Shown here: piece after piece, positions 1-7,382 of the stretch
How positions within the stretch are numbered: position 1 is the first letter of the stretch
Layout: each line of letters starts with the position of its first letter
Translations under genes and position numbers: made by a program
From: Pseudomonas sp. SL4(2022)
Lineage (GTDB): Bacteria; Pseudomonadota; Gammaproteobacteria; Pseudomonadales; Pseudomonadaceae
Reading direction: 5' to 3'
Assembly: GCF_026625725.1 (NCBI RefSeq)
Contig: NZ_CP113060.1
Coordinates: 1,246,001-1,310,000 of the forward strand
DNA: 64,000 nucleotides
Notes under the pieces: model-generated
Databases searched by the model: none
What the model saw: only the letters and a program-made list of their open reading frames with translations
What the model was told of the DNA's origin: nothing

Positions 1-87
1 CATGTCCTCGAACAGGTCGCGGTTCCACTTGGCGATGATCAGCCCGTCAATAACGATGCTGTCGGCGTGTAATTCGGCTGGGCTCAT
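1..87 (-). CDS. Membrane dipeptidase (peptidase M19), N-terminal 29 codons only
   Basis: The ATG at 87-85 opens a reading frame that runs off the window edge. It begins MSPAELHADSIVIDGL, the typical start of the renal-dipeptidase-like (M19) zinc peptidase found in the Pseudomonas glycine betaine/dimethylglycine catabolic region. An AAGGGGA ribosome-binding site lies about 7 nt upstream on the minus strand. In P. aeruginosa a gene of this kind lies close to the dimethylglycine demethylase genes dgcA/dgcB, so the betaine cluster probably continues past the window edge. The metal ligands are outside the visible part, so the family call rests on the N-terminus and the neighbourhood. Confidence 0.7.
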   Translation of the reverse strand, partial: MSPAELHADSIVIDGLIIAKWNRDLFEDM

Positions 88-310
88 CAGGCAGTCCCCT
101 TTTTTAGCGGTGTCGCCAAACCCGTTGTTGGCGCTTTGGACTGAGCATATCCCTGGGGGCTCGGGCGACCCGGTGCAAAAGCGACCGGGGTATTGCCGAA
201 AGCGTCAAAGCGGGGTCGCCTACGAGTAAGCCACCGAGCGAGCGCCCAACCGACTGCACGGCCTGGCGTGCGGAAAGGTCGCGAGAGGAAGGAAAACGAA
301 ACCGCAGAAA
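88..310. other. Intergenic leader upstream of the dipeptidase
   Basis: About 220 bases lie between the dipeptidase start and the hairpin that ends the A-rich RNA unit. The dipeptidase ribosome-binding site is the only element recognised. No convincing sigma-70 promoter or regulator site was identified. Confidence 0.5.
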
Positions 311-316
311 GCACAA

Positions 317-336
317 AGGGGAGCCTAGGCTCCCCT
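317..336 (-). terminator. Stem-loop closing the A-rich RNA unit
   Basis: A perfect 20-bp palindrome (AGGGGAGC, loop CTAG, GCTCCCCT) is followed on the minus strand by TTTGTGC. The stem is strong but the U-tract is short, so termination may be incomplete and allow read-through toward the dipeptidase. Confidence 0.55.
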
Positions 337-362
337 CTAATTGGGTGTGTGCTTTATTTTTA

Positions 363-572
363 TTATTGGGCGACTGTTATTGTTGTTTTATCGCTGTTTG
401 TTGCGTCATCGCTTTCGGTGATTCCAAGTGGAACCAAGGGCAAACGTATTTTTTTGGGTACTGATACAGCAATCGCCATTGCCAAAACCCCTGCAATGAT
501 CCAACCGGCACACCGAGCTACCTCAAGGTAGTTTTATTCTTTTCGGCCTGGTTGCGGGAAAACCCGAATCAC
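363..572 (-). other. Possible small membrane-protein ORF interrupted by one TAA
   Basis: From a GTG at 572 with GGAAAGG just upstream, this frame reads 12 codons, a TAA, then 56 open codons ending at 363. The distal part contains CAGWIIAGVLAMAIAV followed by PKKIR, which looks like one membrane segment with a positive flank, and then a polar tail. It lies wholly inside the A-rich transcript. It may be a decayed small membrane protein, a leader peptide plus a second ORF, or chance in AT-rich RNA-coding sequence. Confidence 0.25.
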
Positions 573-686
573 ATACCCTTTCCAAAAAAATCTGTTTGCG
601 ACTCGTGGGTACTCTTGTTTTTGTTGTGCCTTGAGTCGGTACGATAGTTCTGCTGATGTTTGTTATTGTTTTTGTGCAGGAAACAA

Positions 687-703
687 AGCATTCAGCGTGC
701 CAA
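687..703 (-). promoter_or_regulatory. Sigma-54 (-24/-12) promoter
   Basis: The minus strand reads TTGGCACGCTGAATGCTTT. It has TGGCAC at -24, the obligatory GG-N10-GC spacing and TGC at -12, which is close to consensus. It drives transcription toward lower coordinates into the A-rich RNA, with an expected start near 676. A partial dyad GTTGC-N10-GTAAC at 806-825 lies about 100 bp upstream, at a distance typical of an enhancer-binding protein such as CbrB; that assignment is inference. Confidence 0.75.
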
Positions 704-860
704 CTTTAAAAATAACTTATAAATCAATGCGATATGGAAATTCCAGGCAGCAAAACTGACACAAGCAGTCACCATTCTGGGGTGCTGCTACTCGTTTGTG
801 TTCCCGTTGCTGGCTGAGCGGTAACACTTGTGCGCAGGTAATGGCGCACATTGGCGGGGC

Positions 861-890
861 TAAAAAAATGCCCGCAGCAGACTGCGGGCA
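861..890 (-). terminator. Rho-independent terminator of gbcA
   Basis: A 9-bp stem TGCCCGCAG/CTGCGGGCA (869-877 with 882-890) with a CAGA loop is followed on the minus strand by seven T residues. It sits 65 bp past the gbcA stop and separates gbcA from the sigma-54 unit. Confidence 0.9.
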
Positions 891-954
891 ACAAAGTGGC
901 CATGAAGGCCTCAGTGTGGAGCCGTTCCGGCGGGCGACCAACCCGCCAGCTCCG

Positions 955-2247
955 TTACTCGGCGGCAACCCCTTTCAGGTAAGGCGCTGGCGCCGCGCCA
1001 AGGTTGTTGAGCACGCGCTCGCTGTACCAGTCGATAAAGTTGACCACGCCAAACTCGTAGGTCTTCGAGTACGGGCCGGGCTGGTAGGCGGTGGAGTTGA
1101 TGCCACGCTGGTTTTCTTCGGCCAGGCGACGGTCCTGGTCGTTGGTCGCGTCCCACACCTGGCGCAGGCGGGCCACGTCGTAATCGACACCTTCCACGGC
1201 ATCCTTGTGCACCAGCCATTTGGTGGTGACCATGGTTTCCTGGGCGCTGATCGGCCAGACGGTGAAGACAATCATGTGATCGCCCATGCAGTGGTTCCAC
1301 GAGTGCGGCAGGTGCAGGATGCGCATCGAGCCGAGGTCCGGGTCGGTGATGCGGCCCATCAGTTTCTTGCAGCCTTGCTTGCCGTCCATGGTCATCGACA
1401 CAGTGCCCTTGAGCAACGGCATGCGCACGATACGGTTGCGCAGACCGAAGCTGGCATGGGCGTAGGGAATGTTGTCTTTGTCCCAGCGCCCCGTGCATTC
1501 GGCCACCTGATCCTTGAACGCCTGAGTGGCGCGCGGGTCGGTGACGTCATCCCACTCCAACAAGGTATTGAGCAGTTCCGGGTGCGAACCGTTGCAGTGG
1601 TAGCACTCGCGGTTGTTCTCCATCACCAGCTTCCAGTTGGCTTTTTCCATCAAGGTGGTTTGCACCGCCACCTTGGTGTTTTCCATGTCGTAGGGCTCCA
1701 TGTAGTGAGCCAGGGTGCTGAGGAATTCGTCGATGGCCGGCGGGTTCTCCGCCAGGGAGATAAAGATATAGCCGCCTGCCACCTTGCAGTTGACCGGTTT
1801 CAGGCTGTAGTCCTTGAGGTCGAAATCCGCGCCCATTTCGGTGCCGGCGAACAGCAGGCGACCGTCAAGTTCGTAGGTCCACTGGTGATAAGGACAGACC
1901 AGCTTGGCCACCTTGCCTTTGTCACTGGTGCACAGACGCGAACCCCGGTGACGACACACGTTATGGAACGCATGCACCACGCCATCGGCACCGCGAATCA
2001 CCATGATCGGGTTGTCGCCAATCTGCAGGGTGAGGAAGTTGCCCTTGGCCGGGATCTCGCAGGTCATGCCGGCGATCAGCCATTCCTTGTGGAAGATCTC
2101 CTGCATGTCGATCTTGAACAGGCGCTCATCGCTGTAGAAGGGTTGTGGCAGCGAGAAGGTGCGCTCGCGGCTTTGCAGCATTTCGGCGGTGGCCTTGCGT
2201 GCGGGCTCCAGCGGGTCGCCCAGGCTCAGGGTGGAAGTGACGTCCAT
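955..2247 (-). CDS. gbcA: Glycine betaine demethylase, Rieske oxygenase subunit
   Basis: This 430-residue aromatic-ring-hydroxylating-type oxygenase removes one methyl group from glycine betaine, giving dimethylglycine and formaldehyde, with electrons from GbcB. The Rieske [2Fe-2S] ligands are C98-x-H100 and C118-x2-H121. The mononuclear iron site has N-x2-E-x-YH217-x4-H222 near residue 211. Length and N-terminus match Pseudomonas GbcA. It is divergent from gbcB, with a shared 367-bp control region, and ends at a strong terminator. In Pseudomonas the gene is activated by GbdR with betaine or dimethylglycine as signal; the gbdR gene lies 1.9 kb beyond the gbcA start. Confidence 0.95.
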   Translation of the reverse strand: MDVTSTLSLGDPLEPARKATAEMLQSRERTFSLPQPFYSDERLFKIDMQEIFHKEWLIAGMTCEIPAKGNFLTLQIGDNPIMVIRGADGVVHAFHNVCRHRGSRLCTSDKGKVAKLVCPYHQWTYELDGRLLFAGTEMGADFDLKDYSLKPVNCKVAGGYIFISLAENPPAIDEFLSTLAHYMEPYDMENTKVAVQTTLMEKANWKLVMENNRECYHCNGSHPELLNTLLEWDDVTDPRATQAFKDQVAECTGRWDKDNIPYAHASFGLRNRIVRMPLLKGTVSMTMDGKQGCKKLMGRITDPDLGSMRILHLPHSWNHCMGDHMIVFTVWPISAQETMVTTKWLVHKDAVEGVDYDVARLRQVWDATNDQDRRLAEENQRGINSTAYQPGPYSKTYEFGVVNFIDWYSERVLNNLGAAPAPYLKGVAAE

Positions 2248-2614
2248 CGGTTACTCCTCAATGGCCGTCGCCTGCGACGACGGCCGTAAAAGTGGCTAAT
2301 TCAGCAGGGGTCTGCTGACCCTCACGCAAGGTGGCGGCATGGCCCCGCTCAGCGCCTGCCGAGGGCGCGTGCGTGATCGGGGCATTCGCTCTTAACCTTA
2401 TAATTCGGCTGGTTTTCAGTGTGGCGCTGAGGCAGGGCCAAACCTTATCCATGGACGACATGGTCACATCCGTTTCCGACGCGACACACCCCGCACCATG
2501 GGCCAGGTCGCGATAAGCATGTAAATGTCGCTGGCAGATAAATGAGCGCGTCGGTCGATGCGCACAATCGATTTCAACAGGCCTGCCAACGGGCCGCTGT
2601 GCGCGAGAAAAGCC
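2248..2614. promoter_or_regulatory. Divergent gbcA/gbcB control region
   Basis: This 367-bp gap between divergent genes is expected to carry the GbdR activation sites of both. An inverted repeat CCATG-GACGA-CATGG (2449-2463) lies near the middle and is the only clear symmetry. I could not place the GbdR site itself from sequence alone. Confidence 0.55.
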
Positions 2615-3715
2615 ATGTCCAACGACTTCCTCAACCCCGTCACCACACAGACTTGGAGCAATGGCCGCCATTTGGTGCGCTGCGTCAAAGTCATCCAGGA
2701 AACCTGGGACGTGCGCACCTTCTGCTTTATGGCCGACCAGCCGGTGTTGTTCTTCTTCAAGCCGGGGCAGTTCGTCACCCTGGAACTGGAAATCGAAGGC
2801 CAGCCGGTGATGCGCTCCTACACCATCTCCAGCTCGCCGTCGGTGCCCTACAGTTTCTCCATCACCATCAAGCGCGTGCCCGGCGGCAAGGTTTCCAACT
2901 GGCTGCATGACAATCTGCAGGAAGGTCAGGAACTGCCGGTACACGGCCCGGTCGGGCTGTTCAATGCCATCGATTTCCCCGCCGAGAAGGTGCTTTACCT
3001 CAGCGGCGGCGTCGGCATCACGCCGGTGATGTCGATGGCGCGCTGGTTCTACGACACCAACGCCAATGTCGACATGGTGTTCGTGCACAGCGCACGCTCG
3101 CCGAAGGACATCATCTACCACCGCGAGTTGGAACACATGGCCGCGCGGATCAGCAACTTCAGCCTGCACCTGATCTGTGAAAAGCACGGCCTGGGCGAGG
3201 CCTGGGCCGGTTATCGCGGCTACCTCAACCAGAAGATGCTCGAGCTGATTGCCCCGGATTATCTCGAGCGGGAAATCTTCTGCTGCGGCCCGACGCCCTA
3301 CATGAGCGCGGTCAAGCGCCTGCTTGAAGCCAACCAGTTCGACATGGCGCATTACCACGAAGAAGCCTTCGGCCCGACACCGCCCGAGGTGCGTGCCGAG
3401 GTCAAGGAACTGGCTGCAGAAGCTGCCGTAGCGCCCCCCGTACCCGCCGCCGAACAGCATCAGGTGGCGTTCACCAGCACCGGCAAGAGCATCCGCGTCG
3501 ACCCGGGCGAAACTGTGCACGCCGCCGCCGCCAAACTTGGCCTGCATATCCCCAAGGCCTGCGGCATGGGCATCTGCGGCACCTGCAAGGTGCTGAAAAC
3601 CGCTGGCGAAGTGAGCATGGAACACAACGGCGGGATCACCGACGACGACGTCGCCGAGGGCTACATCCTCTCCTGCTGCAGCGTGCCGCAGGGTGATGTG
3701 GCGATCGAGTACTGA
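2615..3715 (+). CDS. gbcB: Glycine betaine demethylase, ferredoxin reductase subunit
   Basis: The 366-residue protein is a flavin/NAD(P)H oxidoreductase with a C-terminal ferredoxin. It supplies electrons to GbcA. Visible parts are the FAD-binding MRSYTISSSP segment, the nucleotide-binding GGVGITPVMSM and CCGPTPYM loops, and a plant-type 2Fe-2S cluster C316-x4-C321-x2-C324 with a fourth Cys at 354 or 355. The start MSNDFLNPVTTQ was preferred to a 19-codon longer ORF because it matches the family N-terminus. A strong terminator follows 30 bp after the stop. Confidence 0.93.
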   Translation: MSNDFLNPVTTQTWSNGRHLVRCVKVIQETWDVRTFCFMADQPVLFFFKPGQFVTLELEIEGQPVMRSYTISSSPSVPYSFSITIKRVPGGKVSNWLHDNLQEGQELPVHGPVGLFNAIDFPAEKVLYLSGGVGITPVMSMARWFYDTNANVDMVFVHSARSPKDIIYHRELEHMAARISNFSLHLICEKHGLGEAWAGYRGYLNQKMLELIAPDYLEREIFCCGPTPYMSAVKRLLEANQFDMAHYHEEAFGPTPPEVRAEVKELAAEAAVAPPVPAAEQHQVAFTSTGKSIRVDPGETVHAAAAKLGLHIPKACGMGICGTCKVLKTAGEVSMEHNGGITDDDVAEGYILSCCSVPQGDVAIEY

Positions 3716-3746
3716 GCAACGCGTATCGACCACCACGCATGCAGCA

Positions 3747-3790
3747 AAACGCCGCACTCGCCTTCAAGGCCAGTGCGGCGTTTTTGTTTT
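3747..3790 (+). terminator. Rho-independent terminator of gbcB
   Basis: The stem ACGCCGCACT/AGTGCGGCGT (3749-3758 with 3772-3781) encloses an inner GCCTT/AAGGC stem. It is followed by TTTTTGTTTT. Confidence 0.92.
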
Positions 3791-3864
3791 GTGGGAGGGG
3801 CTGGGCGGCACTCCGTTTTAGCCGCGACGAGCGATTAAAAGCTCGCCGCTAAAGCGCCTCCCAC
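3791..3864. repeat. REP-type inverted repeat
   Basis: GTGGGAGGGGC at the left and GCGCCTCCCAC at the right enclose TAGCCGCGA-like and CGCCGCTAA-like arms, typical of Pseudomonas REP pairs. A relative lies at 40709-40773. Confidence 0.75.
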
Positions 3865-3896
3865 CCTACGCTCTCGACTCAGAACCTCAAGCTCTC

Positions 3897-4101
3897 GCGA
3901 GCTAGAGCCATACAAGGCGCTACGTTAGTAACAGCCTCCGGCGGGTCAAAACAGGCGAGGAAGCGGAGTGTACTTTTGTACATGAGCATTACTCGTTTCA
4001 CTCGCCCTTCGGATCGCGCTAAAGCGCGTTAGCCACAAGCGGCTTTCCGAGTCTGTTTTTAACGCCGTAGGGCCGACGCGCAGCAGATCGTAAACAGACT
4101 C
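3897..4101. repeat. Interspersed intergenic repeat, copy A
   Basis: Contains GAGCTAGAGCCATACAAGGC, then AACAGGCGAGGAAGCGGAG next to GTGTAC...GTACATGAGCATT, and ends with ACGCCGTAGGGCCGACGCGC. Diverged copies occur at 8568-8690 and 48003-48117. Copy A carries about 60 extra bases in its middle (near 4000-4055). No coding content. Confidence 0.65.
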
Positions 4102-5205
4102 TTAAAGCCTGACGCTGGCAAACGTCGACTCCCCCTGCGCACGCGTCAACGCGGCCATGGCCGAGGACGTTGAAGGGCGCATCAGGTCTTCCGGCATCGG
4201 CAGCAGTGCCACCACATTACTGCCCTGCTGACCGGCGCGCTCGTCGCGGGGCGGGATGCCGAAGTATTCGCGGTAGCACTTGGAGAAATGCGGGGTGGAG
4301 ACAAAGCCGCACACCGAGGCCACTTCGATGATCGACATGCTGGTCTGCTTGAGCAGCTGCCGCGCACGGATCAGCCGCAGCTTGAGGTAGTAGCGCGACG
4401 GCGAGCAGTGCAGGTACTTCTGGAACAGGCGCTCCAGCTGGCGGCGCGACACATCGACATACAGCGCCAGCTGATCGAGGTCGATCGGCTCCTCCAGGTT
4501 GGCTTCCATCAGCGCAACGATTTCCTGCAGCTTCGGCTGGTTGGTGCCGAGCATGTGCTTGAGCGGCACGCGCTGGTGGTCCTGCTCGTTGCGGATGCGT
4601 TCGTAGATAAACATCTCGGAGATCGCCGCTGCCAGTTCGCGGCCATGCTCGCGGCCGATCACGTGCAGCATCATGTCCATCGGTGCGGTGCCGCCGGAGC
4701 TGGTGTGGCGGTTGCGGTCAATCGAGAACAGGCGGGTGCTGACGCCGGCGCGGGGGAAGGCTTCCTGCATCGAGGCCAAACACTCCCAGTGCACGCTGCA
4801 ATCGAAACCGTCGAGCAGCCCGGCCTTGGCCAGCGCCCAGCTGCCGGTGCACACCGCGCCCAGTTGTGCACCATGACGCGCCTGGCTCTGCAACCACTGC
4901 ACATGCTCGCGGGTGACGCTGTGCTGGATGTCCACGCCACCGCAGACGATCACTGCATCCAGGCGCGGCGCGTTGCTCAGGCCTGCGTCCGGGGTAATCT
5001 GCAGACCATCACTGGCGCAGACGGGTTGACCGCTCTGGCTGAGGGTGTGCCAACGGTAAAGCTCCTTGCCGGACAGCTGGTTGGCCATGCGCAGCGGCTC
5101 GACGGCCGACGCCAGGGAAATCAGGGTGAAGTTGTCGAGCAGGAGAAAGCCGATGGATTGCGGAGCACGGCTCTGGGGTTGTGCCCCTTGAGTGAACTGT
5201 GACAT
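4102..5205 (-). CDS. gbdR: AraC-family activator of glycine betaine catabolism
   Basis: The 367-residue protein has an N-terminal DJ-1/PfpI-like glutamine-amidotransferase-like sensor domain (about residues 15-200, with a GAVCTGSWALAKAG segment) and a C-terminal AraC helix-turn-helix domain (about 225-330, VDVSRRQLERLFQKYL and VCGFVSTPHFSKCYREYFG). This architecture and length match GbdR, which senses betaine and dimethylglycine and activates gbcA/gbcB, sdaB, cbcXWV and related genes. The start at MSQFTQGAQPQ is preferred to an ATG eight codons upstream. The gene sits beside sdaB, as in P. aeruginosa. A BetI-like operator lies about 125 bp upstream of the start. Confidence 0.93.
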   Translation of the reverse strand: MSQFTQGAQPQSRAPQSIGFLLLDNFTLISLASAVEPLRMANQLSGKELYRWHTLSQSGQPVCASDGLQITPDAGLSNAPRLDAVIVCGGVDIQHSVTREHVQWLQSQARHGAQLGAVCTGSWALAKAGLLDGFDCSVHWECLASMQEAFPRAGVSTRLFSIDRNRHTSSGGTAPMDMMLHVIGREHGRELAAAISEMFIYERIRNEQDHQRVPLKHMLGTNQPKLQEIVALMEANLEEPIDLDQLALYVDVSRRQLERLFQKYLHCSPSRYYLKLRLIRARQLLKQTSMSIIEVASVCGFVSTPHFSKCYREYFGIPPRDERAGQQGSNVVALLPMPEDLMRPSTSSAMAALTRAQGESTFASVRL

Positions 5206-5328
5206 CAGGTAAACCCTCACGCGAAGCAAAGCACGGTAGTGAGCCCCTCTGTAGGGTGGCTCTTCTTATGATTCTGGGACTGCATGGCACCAGACTGACA
5301 GGCTGCATAACGCAAAGGCCGTGCCTAA

Positions 5329-5349
5329 ATTGATTGGTCGTTCAATTAA
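5329..5349. promoter_or_regulatory. BetI-like operator upstream of gbdR
   Basis: ATTGATTGGTCGTTCAATTA is an imperfect dyad (TTGGTC/GTTCAA) in AT-rich flanks. It resembles the TTGAACGTTCAA core seen in this window between betT and betB and the general form of bet-operon BetI sites. Regulation of gbdR by BetI is inferred. Confidence 0.5.
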
Positions 5350-5629
5350 AAATATCAGCCGTTACCCAAGGCTAGTGCCACTAGGCGTTGGCAGGAGCGA
5401 CAGAAGCATTCTGATTACGACCGTAAACGCCCGGTCGGCGGGCGCTTGAGCATTTCGGTAGCACTGCCGAGCAGGTGCTTTGTCACCCCGCTACGCAGAG
5501 TAAAAACAGTGCGGTAACGGACCAACGGTCAGGCCGTATTCAGCAGCGCTGCATTGCCCTTTTCCGCCGCGCCGAACAGCCACGCACCATAATTGAGCGC
5601 GACACGCTGTACGCACTCAATTGGACACG

Positions 5630-5650
5630 CCGCCCTCGCCGCGAGGGCGG
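5630..5650 (-). terminator. GC-rich stem-loop downstream of sdaB
   Basis: CCGCCCTCG/CGAGGGCGG with a 3-nt loop lies 16 bp beyond the sdaB stop. It has no T-tract, so it may be an RNA-stabilising stem rather than an intrinsic terminator. Confidence 0.45.
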
Positions 5651-5666
5651 CCGCAGAATCACCGCC

Positions 5667-7046
5667 TCAGCATTCCACCGCGCTCACTGCCAGCCCGCCG
5701 CGCGAGGTTTCCTTGTACTTGTCATGCATGTCGGCGCCGGTGTCGCGCATGGTACGGATCACCCGATCCAGCGAGATAAAGTGCTCACCGTCGCCGCGCA
5801 GGGCCATCTGCGCGGCGTTGATTGCCTTCACTGCAGCAATCGCGTTGCGCTCGATGCATGGCACCTGCACCAGACCACCGACCGGGTCGCAGGTCAGGCC
5901 AAGGTTGTGCTCCAGGCCGATCTCGGCGGCGTTCTCCACCTGACCCGGCGTCGCACCGAGAATTTCCGCCAACCCGGCCGCCGCCATGGCGCAGGCTGAA
6001 CCAACCTCACCCTGACAACCGACTTCTGCGCCGGAGATGGATGCGTTTTTCTTGCACAGAATGCCGATGGCCGCTGCTGCCAGCAGGTAGTCGACCACAT
6101 GGGCCTCACTGACCGCCGGACTGAAGCGCACGTAATAATGCAGCACGGCCGGAATGATCCCGGCCGCACCATTGGTCGGCGCGGTGACCATGCGCCCGCC
6201 GGCGGCGTTTTCCTCATTCACCGCCAGGGCAAACAGGTTGACCCACTCCATACCGCTGAGCGTGGAGCCGATCACGTTGGGTTTACTCATTTCCTGCAAG
6301 CTGCGGTGCAGCTTGGCAGCGCGGCGTTTGACGTTGAGTCCGCCGGGCAAGGTGCCCTCATGCTTCAGGCCCTGCTCGACGCAGTCACGCATCGCCTGCC
6401 ACAGGCGCATCAGCCCGCTGCGGATCTCCGCCTCACTGCGCCAGGCCTTTTCATTGGCCATCATCAGTTCGGAGACGCGCAGACCATGGGCCTTGCACAG
6501 GCGCAGCAGCTCTTCCGCACTATTGAAGTCGTAGGGCAGCTGCGTGTGATCCTGATCCAACTGGCCGCTGGCGGCCTGCTCGGCGTCCACCACAAAACCG
6601 CCGCCCACCGAGTAATAGGTGTTTTCGTGCAGCAGGTTGCCATCGGCGGCAAAGGCACTGAGGGTCATGGCGTTGGGGTGATAGGGCAGGTTTTCGTCGA
6701 GCAGCAGCATGTCACGCGCCCAGTCGAAGGCGATGCTGACGCGCCCGCCAAGTAACAATTGGCCGCTGGCCAACAGGTCCGCAATACGTGGTTCGATCGT
6801 GCTCGGATCGACCAGATCTGGCCACTCGCCCATCAGCCCCATGATCACCGCGCGGTCGCTGCCATGGCCAACACCGGTGGCCGACAGCGAACCGTACAGG
6901 CGTACCTGCAAGCGTGCCGTGCGCTCCAGCAGGCGCCGCTCGCCCAGTGCAGCGCTGAACAGCGCCGCCGCCCGCATCGGCCCGACGGTATGCGAACTGG
7001 ACGGCCCGATGCCGATCTTGAACAAGTCAAACACGCTGATAGCCAC
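5667..7046 (-). CDS. sdaB: L-serine ammonia-lyase, single-chain iron-sulfur type
   Basis: Converts L-serine to pyruvate and ammonia. The 459-residue protein opens with [19 protein letters not shown], the hallmark of the beta domain, and carries the alpha-domain [17 protein letters not shown] stretch with cluster-binding cysteines and [17 protein letters not shown]. The GTG at 7046 was chosen because GGAGAG lies 5 nt upstream and because homologues start at this point; an in-frame ATG lies five codons further out. Placed next to gbdR, it completes betaine carbon flow: demethylation to glycine, then serine, then pyruvate. The Pseudomonas orthologue is a GbdR target. Confidence 0.93.
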   Translation of the reverse strand: MAISVFDLFKIGIGPSSSHTVGPMRAAALFSAALGERRLLERTARLQVRLYGSLSATGVGHGSDRAVIMGLMGEWPDLVDPSTIEPRIADLLASGQLLLGGRVSIAFDWARDMLLLDENLPYHPNAMTLSAFAADGNLLHENTYYSVGGGFVVDAEQAASGQLDQDHTQLPYDFNSAEELLRLCKAHGLRVSELMMANEKAWRSEAEIRSGLMRLWQAMRDCVEQGLKHEGTLPGGLNVKRRAAKLHRSLQEMSKPNVIGSTLSGMEWVNLFALAVNEENAAGGRMVTAPTNGAAGIIPAVLHYYVRFSPAVSEAHVVDYLLAAAAIGILCKKNASISGAEVGCQGEVGSACAMAAAGLAEILGATPGQVENAAEIGLEHNLGLTCDPVGGLVQVPCIERNAIAAVKAINAAQMALRGDGEHFISLDRVIRTMRDTGADMHDKYKETSRGGLAVSAVEC

Positions 7047-7382
7047 GACACTCTCCTGCACTGATGCTACGTACAGGCCATGATCAGGATTTCGCTAGCA
7101 GGCCGCCACCTCACACCGACCCGCCCATGCCTAAATCCGTCAGCGCACCTGCCACATGGCGAGCGGTCGCAGCACCGCTAACAGCTTCACACCTTCAACC
7201 GCCGCCGCAGCCAATCACGACAGCAGCGTTCTAGTTGCGACTTCACGCATAGGCAGCGGAGGAAATCTGTCGGCATGATCGCCGCGCCCATGGACCGGCA
7301 AGCCGCTGCTCGCCCTGCCCACCCCGTGGCCGACTGCATGCCTTCACAGGCGCGCCCTGCCACCGTAATCGGGAGAGGCTTG
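7047..7382. other. Divergent sdaB / binding-protein control region
   Basis: This 336-bp region lies between two divergent genes that both belong to the expected GbdR regulon. A GGGAGAGG ribosome-binding site (7371-7378) precedes the downstream gene. No operator could be defined. Confidence 0.5.

Larger units (their letters stand above)
314..676 (-). ncRNA. Candidate CrcZ/CrcY/CrcX-type Hfq/Crc-sequestering sRNA
   Basis: A sigma-54 promoter (687-703) is followed on the minus strand by about 360 nt of unusually A-rich sequence. It contains four AAnAAnAA motifs of the kind bound by Hfq/Crc: AACAATAACAA (670-660), AACAAAAACAA (625-615), AACAACAATAA (387-377) and AATAATAA (367-360). Between them are short perfect hairpins: CGACTC/GAGTCG (638-633 with 604-599, second A-rich motif in the loop), CGGG-TTTT-CCCG (566-555), CTACC-TTGA-GGTAG (531-518), TTCC-ACTT-GGAA (433-422) and a closing 8-bp stem (336-317). 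Known CrcZ, CrcY and CrcX share this design: a CbrB-dependent sigma-54 promoter, 300-400 nt length and several unpaired CA motifs. The match is architectural, not by alignment. The alternative is a leader and small coding region (363-572). Confidence 0.55.
5206..5666. other. Intergenic region between sdaB and gbdR
   Basis: This 460-bp gap holds the gbdR promoter region with a BetI-like operator (5329-5349), an inverted repeat AATTGAG/CTCAATT (5591-5597 with 5616-5622) and the putative sdaB terminator stem. No coding sequence was found. Confidence 0.6.

Noticed and set aside
518..543. Plus-strand terminator CTACCTCAAGGTAG followed by TTTTATTCTTTT
   Set aside because: No plus-strand gene precedes it. 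On the minus strand it fits better as an internal tetraloop hairpin of the A-rich RNA.
796..2289. 497-codon plus-strand ORF
   Set aside because: It is antisense to gbcA, has no family motif and arises from GC-rich third positions.
2258..3757. 499-codon minus-strand ORF
   Set aside because: Antisense to gbcB, whose flavin and 2Fe-2S motifs are unmistakable.
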